Below, in pieces: positions 57,741 to 64,000 of a stretch of DNA of 64,000 nucleotides. The notes beneath the pieces are model-generated. The model did not search any database, had not been told where the DNA came from, and worked only from the letters and a program-made list of their open reading frames with translations. This DNA comes from Tersicoccus sp. Bi-70 (lineage in GTDB: Bacteria > Actinomycetota > Actinomycetes > Actinomycetales > Micrococcaceae). Made by a program: the position numbers and the translations under genes. Where the stretch lies: positions 434,001 through 498,000 of the forward strand of contig NZ_MIEU01000011.1 of assembly GCF_001968825.1 (NCBI RefSeq), in the 5' to 3' direction. How positions within the stretch are numbered: the first letter of the stretch is position 1; every line of letters begins with the position of its first letter.

Positions 57741-58561
57741 GCGCGCCCCGGGACATCCCCGTCGGGCTGTCGTCCTCGTCCGTCTACCCGCTCACCGTCG
57801 TCGACACCTTCGCCATCGCGCACGACCTCGGGTACGACGGCGTCGAGGTGATGGTCACCAACAACGCGACGAGCCGTGACCCGTCCCGGCTGCGGGACCT
57901 GCGGGAGCACTACCAGCTCCCGATCCTCTCCGTGCACGCCCCGACGCTGCTGCTCACCCAGCAGGTCTGGGGTGCGGCGTGGACGAAGGTCGAGCTCAGC
58001 TGTGCGATGGCCGCGGAGGTGGGGGCGCCGACCGTCGTCGTGCACCCGCCGTTCCGCTGGCAGACCGGGTACGCGGAGCACTTCGCCACCGGCATCCGGC
58101 GGATCATGGCGGACTACGGTGTGACCATCGCGGTGGAGAACATGTACCCGTGGCGTGTGCGCGGCCGGGACAGGCGTGCTTACCTGCCGCACTGGGATCC
58201 GGTCCCGCTCGAGTACGAGCACGTCACCTGGGACTTCTCCCATGCGGCCTGCGCCGGCTCGCACAGCCTGCGCTCGGTGCAGGAACTGGGCTCACGGCTG
58301 CGGCACGTGCACCTGACGGACGGCTCGGGCGCCCAGAACCGGGACGAGCACCTGCTGCCGGGAGAGGGCAACCAGGACCCCGCCGCGGTGCTGCGCCACC
58401 TCGTGGAGACCGACTGGGACGGCACGGTGATCGCCGAGGTCTCGACCCGAAAAGCGAAAGGTGCCGGCGAGCGGGAACAGCTGCTGGGAGACACGCTGTC
58501 CTTCGCTCGCCGGCACCTGGACCGGGCGGGGCAGCCCGATCCGTCATCACTCGCACCTTGA
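57737..58561 (+). CDS. Sugar phosphate isomerase/epimerase (AP_endonuc_2 TIM barrel)
   Basis: A 274-residue xylose-isomerase-like TIM-barrel protein. Barrel strands are visible as DGVEVMVT, LPILSVHAPTLLL, APTVVVHPPFRW, GVTIAVENMYPW and HVTWDFSHAA. The metal-binding Glu and His lie at the strand ends. It starts with GTG overlapping the ppx stop, and this ppx-TIM barrel-proC order is common in Micrococcales. The substrate is unknown. The last codons lie in a sequence repeated 250 bases downstream. Confidence 0.88.
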   Translation: MSAPRDIPVGLSSSSVYPLTVVDTFAIAHDLGYDGVEVMVTNNATSRDPSRLRDLREHYQLPILSVHAPTLLLTQQVWGAAWTKVELSCAMAAEVGAPTVVVHPPFRWQTGYAEHFATGIRRIMADYGVTIAVENMYPWRVRGRDRRAYLPHWDPVPLEYEHVTWDFSHAACAGSHSLRSVQELGSRLRHVHLTDGSGAQNRDEHLLPGEGNQDPAAVLRHLVETDWDGTVIAEVSTRKAKGAGEREQLLGDTLSFARRHLDRAGQPDPSSLAP

Positions 58562-58835
58562 GGAGGTAGTCCTCACTCTAGGGATGCCGGATGGGCGGGC
58601 ACTCGACGCCGTCTGGGCATTCTCTGGACGTCGGTCGGATGCACGTCCCACACCGATGGGACCCTCGAAGGATGACCGGCGTGGTCGCCGTGCGCTCGGC
58701 CGACGCGTGGGACACGAGAAGGGCCGGTGGTCCGGTCCGCCGAAGCGGCCGGGCCACCGGCCCTCGGACCAGGTCGGGCAACCCGGTCCATCATCATCAT
58801 CACTCGCACCTTCATGAGGTAGGACCAGCGTAGGA
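58544..58835. repeat. Diverged direct repeat of the gene end, bracketing a gene-free segment
   Basis: TCATCACTCGCACCTT occurs at 58544-58559 (across the stop of the TIM-barrel gene) and again at 58797-58812. The similarity extends on both sides (GGGCARCCCGRTCC before, GAGGTAG after), about 45 bases per copy. The 395 bases between 58562 and 58956 carry no gene. Confidence 0.7.
58720..58764 (+). terminator. Large hairpin downstream of the ppx/TIM-barrel operon
   Basis: An 11-bp outer stem (AGGGCCGGTGG / CCACCGGCCCT) encloses a nested CCGG/CCGG and CCGC-CGAA-GCGG hairpin, so nearly all 45 bases pair. There is no T-tract. It is a probable terminator, though it lies 160 bases after the stop codon. 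Confidence 0.6.
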
Positions 58836-58943
58836 AGCGAACGTGTGACGGGCCCGTGCACCGGCTGAGAAGTGGCTGGCAACGCGTCACTCCTGGATTC
58901 CTCGACGGCTCCGCACGGTGTGCGAGGGCGACGGTACGGCTGG

Positions 58944-58949
58944 CACAAT
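58944..58949 (+). promoter_or_regulatory. Possible leaderless -10 box of proC
   Basis: CACAAT (four of six consensus bases) is followed after seven bases by the proC ATG. No Shine-Dalgarno lies between. Confidence 0.4.
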
Positions 58950-58956
58950 CGGCACC

Positions 58957-59829
58957 ATGACCGATGCGACGACCAGCCCTGTCCCCACCGCGACCGACGC
59001 ACGTCTCGCGTTCGTCGGCACCGGGTCGATGAACGAGTCGATCCTCGCCGGCGTCCTGGCCTCCGGGAAGGATCCCGGCACCGTGGTCGCGACCGTCCGC
59101 CGCCCCGCGCGTGCCGAGGAGCTGCGGTCCCGCTTCGGCATCACGGTGCACGCGACGGGCGAGGACGACGCCGCGAACACCAGCGCGGTCGAGGGCGCCG
59201 ACGTCGTCGTCCTCGGCGTCAAGCCCGTCGGCATCGAGGCGATGGCCCGGGAGATCGCGCCGGCGCTGGCGCCGGACACCGTCGTCGTCAGTGTGGCCGC
59301 CGCGGTCACCAACGCGATGATCGAGGCGGCACTGCCCGCCGGGCAGCCCGTCGTGCGCGTCATGCCCAACACGCCCTCCCGCGTCCAGCGCGGCGTGCTC
59401 GCCGTCTCGCCGGGCACGTCCGTCACGGACGCGCAGACCGCGCTGGTGGAGGGCGTGCTGGCCGGCTCGGGCCTGGTCGTCACCGTCCCGGAGGAGCAGC
59501 AGGACGCCGTCTCGGCGATCAGCGGCTCGGGGCCGGCGTACGTGTTCTACCTGGCCGAGGCGATGACGGAGGCGGGCGTGGCCCTCGGACTGGACCGGGA
59601 CCTGGCGGCCCGGCTGGCCGAGGAGACGGTGTCCGGAGCGGGCGAGCTGATGCGGACCTCCGACGACGACGCCGCCACCCTGCGCCGGAAGGTCACCAGC
59701 CCGAAGGGCACCACCGAACAGGCCATCGCGACCTTCGACCGGGAGGGCCTGCGGGACATCGTCGCGCACGGCACCGCCAACGCGGCCGCCCGCGCCGCCG
59801 AGATCACTGAGGAACTCTCCGGCAGCTGA
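58957..59829 (+). CDS. proC: Pyrroline-5-carboxylate reductase
   Basis: ProC reduces 1-pyrroline-5-carboxylate to proline with NAD(P)H. The 290-residue protein has LAFVGTGSMNESILAGVL (Rossmann loop), VVLGVKP, VVRVMPNTPSRVQRGV and the dimerisation signature AISGSGPAYVFYLAEAM with VTSPKGTTEQAI near the C-terminus. The ATG at 58957 removes upstream codons of the open frame, which are not family-like. Confidence 0.95.
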   Translation: MTDATTSPVPTATDARLAFVGTGSMNESILAGVLASGKDPGTVVATVRRPARAEELRSRFGITVHATGEDDAANTSAVEGADVVVLGVKPVGIEAMAREIAPALAPDTVVVSVAAAVTNAMIEAALPAGQPVVRVMPNTPSRVQRGVLAVSPGTSVTDAQTALVEGVLAGSGLVVTVPEEQQDAVSAISGSGPAYVFYLAEAMTEAGVALGLDRDLAARLAEETVSGAGELMRTSDDDAATLRRKVTSPKGTTEQAIATFDREGLRDIVAHGTANAAARAAEITEELSGS

Positions 59830-59876
59830 GGCCTACGGCCGGGCTGTGCCTTCTGCCCGTCCGGGCGGTGCTTGCT

Positions 59877-59927
59877 GCCCGGGCGTGCGGCGCTGGCGCG
59901 CCTTCGCCCGGGCGTGCTGGCGCGCCT
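59877..59927. repeat. Imperfect direct repeat between proC and trkA
   Basis: GCCCGGGCGTGC followed by CTGGCGCGCCT occurs twice (59877-59903 and 59906-59927), the first copy with a three-base insert. It fills most of the convergent gap and reaches the trkA stop codon. Confidence 0.7.
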
Positions 59928-60594
59928 ACGGACGGGCGGCGAACCGCTCGATGAGGTCCACGTGGCCCGAGACGATCAACAGGTCCCGGCCCGAGACCTT
60001 GGTGTCCCCGGTCGCGTAGGTGAAGTCCTCGCCGGGCGACTTCACGCCCACGATCGTCACGCCGTACTTCTTCCGCACGGACGCCTCGCGGATGGTGAAG
60101 CCCTGGGTCTCCCGCGGCGGGCGCATCTTGACGATCGCGAAGTCGTCGTCGAACTCGATGTAGTCCAGCAGCCGGCCCGACACCAGGTGCGCCGCCCGGC
60201 GGCCGGCGTCGGCCTCGGGGTAGATCACGTGGTTCGCGCCGATGCGGGAGAGGATCTTGCCGTGCGCCGGGGTGATGGCCTTGACCCACAGGTGCTCGAC
60301 GCCGAGGTCCACGAGGTTGACCGTGATCAGCACGGACGACTCGATGGACGTGCCCACCCCGACGACCGCGGAGTTGAACTCCTGTGCCCCGAGCTGGCGC
60401 AGCGCGTCGATGTCCGTGGCGTCGGCGTCCACGACGTGGGTGAGGGTGCCCGACCACTTCTGCACGAGTACGGGGTCGCGCTCGATCGCGAGCACCTCCC
60501 GGCCCTGCTTGACGAGCTGGTCGGCCGTCGCGGAACCGAACCGGCCGAGGCCGATGACGAGCACCGGCTGGTTGTGTGCGGGGCGGTCAGCCAA
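59926..60594 (-). CDS. trkA: TrkA/KtrA potassium-channel regulatory subunit
   Basis: A 222-residue RCK protein: an N-terminal Rossmann domain (VLVIGLGRFGSATADQLVKQG, acidic AIERD for NAD/ATP binding) and a C-terminal TrkA_C domain (GFTIREASVRKKYGVTIVGV). It gates the TrkH/KtrB pore in response to nucleotides. The best start is a TTG at 60594 (MADRPAHNQPVLV), overlapping the trkH stop by eight bases. Confidence 0.9.
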   Translation of the reverse strand: MADRPAHNQPVLVIGLGRFGSATADQLVKQGREVLAIERDPVLVQKWSGTLTHVVDADATDIDALRQLGAQEFNSAVVGVGTSIESSVLITVNLVDLGVEHLWVKAITPAHGKILSRIGANHVIYPEADAGRRAAHLVSGRLLDYIEFDDDFAIVKMRPPRETQGFTIREASVRKKYGVTIVGVKSPGEDFTYATGDTKVSGRDLLIVSGHVDLIERFAARP

Positions 60595-61996
60595 GGATCG
60601 GCCTCTCTTCGGGGAAGTGGTACAGGGTACGGCGCTGGCGCAGGGCGAGGGCTGTCGAGACGGTGATCGGTCCCATCCGGCCGAGGAACATCAGCACGGA
60701 GAGCACGTCCTTGCCCACCGGGGGCAGTTCCGCGGACAGGCCGTTGCTCAACCCGCAGGTCGCGAACGCGGAGATGACCTCGAACAGCACCCGGTCCAGG
60801 GACTGCCCGCTGATCTGCAGCAGCACGGCGGTCGCGACCATCACCATGGTCGCACTGATGGCGATCACCGCCATGGCCACCCGCATCACCGAGGGCGGGA
60901 TCGTCCGGCCGTGACTGCGCACGTCGGCGTCGCCACGGGCCTCCGCGACGATGGCGAGGACGACGACGGCGATGGTCGTCACCTTGATGCCGCCCGCGGT
61001 CGAGGCCGAGCCGCCGCCGGCGAACATGAGCGCGTCCGTGACGAGGATCGACGTCTGGTCCAGGTGGTTCATGTCGACGAGGTTGAAGCCGCCCGACCGG
61101 GTCATCACGGACGCGAAGACGGCGTGCAGGATCTTGTCCGGCGTGCTCATCGAGCCGATCGTGCCGGGGTTGGACCACTCGAACGCGCCCCAGGCGATCG
61201 AGCCGACCACGAGCAGGATCACCGACACCTCGACGGTCAGCTTCGCGTGCAGGGTCCACGCGTGGAACCGGGCGCGGGTGAAGAGCAGCACCATGATCAC
61301 GGGGAAGCCCAGCGAGCCGATGAAGACGCCGGCCATCAGCGGCAGCAGGATCCACAGGTCCTCGCCGTAGGGGACGATGCCGTCGCTGTGCGGGGTGAAG
61401 CCGGCGTTGTTGAACGCGGAGATCGCGTAGAATACGGCGTGCCACAGGGCCTGGCCCACCGACTCGCCGAGCATCATGAACCGCGGCGCGAGGATCAGCG
61501 CGATCGCGAGCTCGATGGTGACCGACGTCGTCACGACGATCCGCAGCAGCGCACCGACCTCGCCGAGCCGGCCGATGTTCATCTCCTCGAGGGCGATCAG
61601 CTTGCCGCGCACCCCGAGCCGGCGACTGACCGCCATCGCCAGGATCGAGGCGAGGGTGAGCACACCCAGGCCGCCGATCTGGATCGCCAGCAGGATCACC
61701 ACCTGGCCGAAGGCCGACCAGTGGGTCGCGGTCGAGACGACGGTCAGTCCGGTGACGCACACGGCGGAGACCGCAGTGAAGAGGGAGTCGTGCAGCGGCG
61801 TCGACTGACCGCTGGTGGTCGCCAGCGGCAGCGAGAGCAGCCCCGTGAAGACGAGCACGATGCAGGCGAAGGTGATCAGCGCCAGCCTCGCGGGCGAACT
61901 GCCGGCGAGCCGGTCGACGAAGTCACGCGCGACGGACAGCAGCCAGAACGGGCTGCGGTCGTCGTCCCTCGTCCAGGGGGTGCGGGTGGTGGCCAT
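60587..61996 (-). CDS. trkH: TrkH/KtrB potassium transporter
   Basis: A 469-residue pore protein with four membrane-pore-membrane repeats. The selectivity-filter glycines are in SAVCVTGLTVV, SAFNNAGFTP, SVMTRSGGFN and SAFATCGLSNG. It takes up K+ with TrkA as cytosolic gate. The start is uncertain between ATG 61996, with GGAGG only two bases away, and ATG 62005. Confidence 0.93.
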   Translation of the reverse strand: MATTRTPWTRDDDRSPFWLLSVARDFVDRLAGSSPARLALITFACIVLVFTGLLSLPLATTSGQSTPLHDSLFTAVSAVCVTGLTVVSTATHWSAFGQVVILLAIQIGGLGVLTLASILAMAVSRRLGVRGKLIALEEMNIGRLGEVGALLRIVVTTSVTIELAIALILAPRFMMLGESVGQALWHAVFYAISAFNNAGFTPHSDGIVPYGEDLWILLPLMAGVFIGSLGFPVIMVLLFTRARFHAWTLHAKLTVEVSVILLVVGSIAWGAFEWSNPGTIGSMSTPDKILHAVFASVMTRSGGFNLVDMNHLDQTSILVTDALMFAGGGSASTAGGIKVTTIAVVVLAIVAEARGDADVRSHGRTIPPSVMRVAMAVIAISATMVMVATAVLLQISGQSLDRVLFEVISAFATCGLSNGLSAELPPVGKDVLSVLMFLGRMGPITVSTALALRQRRTLYHFPEERPILG

Positions 61997-62057
61997 CGCC
62001 TCCATTGTCCACGCTCGCGCGCGCGACGCGGGAGGCACGACCGGTCGGCTCGCCCCG

Positions 62058-62063
62058 TAGGGT
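62058..62063 (+). promoter_or_regulatory. Possible leaderless -10 box of the deacetylase gene
   Basis: TAGGGT is followed after seven bases by the GTG start at 62071, with no ribosome-binding site between. Confidence 0.4.
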
Positions 62064-62070
62064 AGGGACG

Positions 62071-63273
62071 GTGAGGGACCGACCGAGGAGCAGCGACACC
62101 TCCGCTGTCGTGTGGGGCGAGTCGCTGACCGCCTACAACTTCGGTGAGCAGCACCCGATGCACCCCAGCCGGCTGGACCTGACGGCACGCCTGGCCACCG
62201 AGCTGGGCCTGTTCGAGCGGCCCGGCGTGCAGCGCATCGAGCCGCACGTCGCGACCGACGCCGAGCTGGCCACCGTGCACGATCCCGCGTACATCGACGC
62301 CGTCCGGCGGGTCAGCGACGACCCCAGCGTCCCGGACGAGACCCGTGGGCTCGGCACCACCGACGACCCGGCCTTCGCGGGCATGCACGAGGCCAGCGCC
62401 CGGATCGTCGGCGGCTCCCTGCAGGCCGCCGACGCCATCGTCGACGGCACCGCCACCCGGGCGGTCAACTTCGCCGGCGGCATGCACCACGCGGCCCGGC
62501 ACCGGGCCAGCGGCTTCTGCATCTACAACGACGCCGCGGCCGCGGTGGCCCGCCTGCTGGACCGGGGCGTCTCCCGCGTGCTCTACATCGACGTCGACGC
62601 CCACCACGGCGACGGCACCGAGAGCATCTTCTGGGACGAGCCGCGGGTGATGACCATCTCCCTGCACGAGACGGGGCTCGCCCTCTTCCCCGGCACCGGC
62701 TTCGCCAACGACATCGGCGGAGCCGAGGCGCAGGGGTCGGCCGTCAACGTCGCCCTCCCGCCGACGACGGGCGACGGGGCCTGGCTGCGTGCCTTCCACG
62801 CCGTCGTCCCGCAGCTCGCCCGTGCGTTCGCGCCCGAGGTGATCGTCAGCCAGCACGGCTGCGACAGCCACTTCCAGGACCCGCTGACGGACCTGCGCAC
62901 CAGCGTCGACGCCCAGCGGCAGGTGGCGCTCGACGTCCGGGATCTGGCGACCGACCTGTGCGAGGGCCGCTGGCTGGCCACCGGCGGGGGCGGTTACAGC
63001 ACCACCGCCGTCGTGCCGCGGGTGTGGGCCCACCTCGTCGGCATCGTCACCGGGGATCCGGTGCCCGTGCAGGCGCCGACCCCGCGCGGCTGGCAGGACT
63101 ACGTGCTCGAGCGCTACGGCAAGGAGGCGCCGCTGTGGATGACGGACGACGTGGACCTGTGGTGGCGCTCGTGGGAGGTCGGCTACGACCCGAACGACGA
63201 CGTCGACCGTGCCGTCATGGCCACGCGCAAGGAACTCTTCCCGCTGCACGGACTGGATCCGTGGTTCGACTGA
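62071..63273 (+). CDS. acuC: AcuC-type histone-deacetylase-fold lysine deacetylase
   Basis: A 400-residue zinc hydrolase of the class I/II HDAC fold. Catalytic motifs are GGMHHAARHRASGFCIYND, YIDVDAHHGDGTE (zinc-binding Asp and His) and VSQHGCDSH (zinc-binding Asp), then ATGGGGY. AcuC in Bacillus deacetylates acetyl-CoA synthetase. An acsA gene with the acetylation-site lysine is present in this window, so the pair may form a control loop. The GTG start is preceded by a leaderless-type -10. Confidence 0.92.
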   Translation: MRDRPRSSDTSAVVWGESLTAYNFGEQHPMHPSRLDLTARLATELGLFERPGVQRIEPHVATDAELATVHDPAYIDAVRRVSDDPSVPDETRGLGTTDDPAFAGMHEASARIVGGSLQAADAIVDGTATRAVNFAGGMHHAARHRASGFCIYNDAAAAVARLLDRGVSRVLYIDVDAHHGDGTESIFWDEPRVMTISLHETGLALFPGTGFANDIGGAEAQGSAVNVALPPTTGDGAWLRAFHAVVPQLARAFAPEVIVSQHGCDSHFQDPLTDLRTSVDAQRQVALDVRDLATDLCEGRWLATGGGGYSTTAVVPRVWAHLVGIVTGDPVPVQAPTPRGWQDYVLERYGKEAPLWMTDDVDLWWRSWEVGYDPNDDVDRAVMATRKELFPLHGLDPWFD

Positions 63274-63289
63274 CATGGTTCGACTGACA
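63262..63289 (+). repeat. 14-base tandem duplication across a stop codon
   Basis: TGGTTCGACTGACA occurs twice in a row. The first copy codes for the final Trp-Phe-Asp and the stop of the deacetylase gene, so the second is a non-coding duplicate of the gene end. Confidence 0.9.
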
Positions 63290-63314
63290 TGGTGCGATCG
63301 AGGTGGCACGACTG

Positions 63315-63971
63315 ATGGCGGAACCCGCGGGTGAGAAGGCCCTGGCGATCGACGGGAACACGGACGTGCCGGCCGACAGGCCGGAGACGCCGGGCCGCCC
63401 GCTGCCGCCCACGATCGCCGAGGCGAGCACCGCCGAGCGTCCGGACGGGCGCGCCGGTGAGGTGTACGGGGTGCTCGCCGACGCCACGCGGCGCCGCCTC
63501 CTGACGGCGCTGCGCGGGCAGGAGAAGTCGGTCGGGGACCTGGTGATCGAGCTCGCCGTGAGCCAGCCGACCGTGTCCAAGCACCTGCGCACTCTGCGCG
63601 AGGGCGGCCTGGTGCGGATGCGCGCCTCCGGTCAGCGCCGGCTGTACTCGATCCGGCTCGAGCCGCTCCAGGAGGCCTCCCGGTGGCTCGGCGACTTCCT
63701 GCCCGTGGCCGCGGTCGCGGCGGCCACCCCCGGCGGGGAACCGGCGGGGGAGGGTGCCCGGCGCGCCGCCGAGACCGGTGCCGCCGCGCGGGTCGCCGCG
63801 GGAGCTACGGCGGAGCAGGCCGAGCGTCGGCCGACCGGAGCGGACGACGAGGCGGCCCCGGACGAGGACGGCACGTCCCCGATCGGACGCACCGTCGGCC
63901 GGGCCGCCGGCCGCGCCGCCGAGATGATCGCGAACATCCCTCGGCTGCGTCGGCGCAACGGCCGGTACTGA
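63315..63971 (+). CDS. ArsR-type helix-turn-helix regulator
   Basis: A 218-residue protein. The central winged helix (about residues 50-125) has YGVLADATRRRLLTALRGQEKSVGDLVIELAVSQPTVSKHLRTLREGGLVRMR and LYSIRLEPLQEASRWLGDF, typical of ArsR regulators without metal-binding Cys. Both flanks are long, Ala/Pro/Glu-rich and probably disordered, and the last residues are basic (LRRRNGRY). I use the ATG at 63315, eight bases after GAGGTGG, rather than the GTG at 63303. Its targets are unknown. Confidence 0.87.
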   Translation: MAEPAGEKALAIDGNTDVPADRPETPGRPLPPTIAEASTAERPDGRAGEVYGVLADATRRRLLTALRGQEKSVGDLVIELAVSQPTVSKHLRTLREGGLVRMRASGQRRLYSIRLEPLQEASRWLGDFLPVAAVAAATPGGEPAGEGARRAAETGAAARVAAGATAEQAERRPTGADDEAAPDEDGTSPIGRTVGRAAGRAAEMIANIPRLRRRNGRY

Positions 63972-64000
63972 ACCCGCCACCGACCGCCGTGCGGCGTCGA

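Noticed and set aside
58573-58829. Met-rich leader peptide (MKVRV followed by four Met) on the minus strand
   Set aside because: No biosynthetic gene lies downstream on that strand; the strand leads into the end of the TIM-barrel gene, so attenuation makes no sense.

Overview
The window is high-GC DNA (roughly 70% by eye) with dense gene packing, many ATGA/GTGA stop-start overlaps, frequent GTG starts and promoters that fit leaderless mRNAs. With purD-purC, a cAMP-receptor-type regulator beside a MarP-type protease, a tad locus in the 'helicase/secretion' neighbourhood, and topA, this points to an actinobacterium, most likely in Micrococcales. Nothing looks like a phage, plasmid, insertion sequence or CRISPR array. 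The window reads as chromosome with a few accessory modules.

Region 1 (1-5.4 kb): the 5' end of an asparaginase II gene, the purine genes purD-purC, and a large membrane protein. Region 2 (5.5-19.0 kb) is the most interesting accessory block. It holds a PadR regulator, three paralogues of the tetrahydrofolate (THF)-dependent aromatic O-demethylase LigM, metF and purU to recycle methyl-THF to THF plus formate, an aldehyde dehydrogenase, and a complete Liv-type ABC importer. It looks like a catabolic unit for methoxylated aromatics (vanillate/syringate type). A VanR-operator-like site lies inside the metF promoter. One LigM paralogue has lost the residues expected to bind the substrate carboxylate.

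Region 3 (19-31 kb): a cupin gene divergent from a DJ-1/AraC regulator, tRNA-Pro(CGG), a metallophosphoesterase, a class A penicillin-binding protein, DUF4177, RidA, a degenerate Nudix protein, a Crp/GlxR regulator with a palindromic site upstream, the acid-resistance-type protease MarP, aroQ and acetyl-CoA synthetase. Much of this order is the conserved actinobacterial ponA2-crp-marP neighbourhood. Region 4 (31-36 kb): a membrane protein with a long acidic tail, nth, a CoA-type Nudix hydrolase and a stand-alone PolA-family polymerase.

Region 5 (36.6-53.8 kb): a Flp/tad pilus locus (CpaE-like protein, TadA, TadB, TadC, DUF4244 pilin-like, two TadE-like proteins). It is separated from its usual partner, the Rv3649-type helicase, by an inserted module of two flavin monooxygenases, an FAD/NAD(P)-binding protein and a GNAT acetyltransferase. 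A PPOX-fold protein, a SAM methyltransferase and a pentapeptide-repeat protein follow. Region 6 (53.8-64 kb): topA, a Ppx/GppA phosphatase, a TIM-barrel protein, proC, the TrkA/TrkH potassium system, an AcuC-type deacetylase (a possible partner of acetyl-CoA synthetase) and an ArsR-type regulator.
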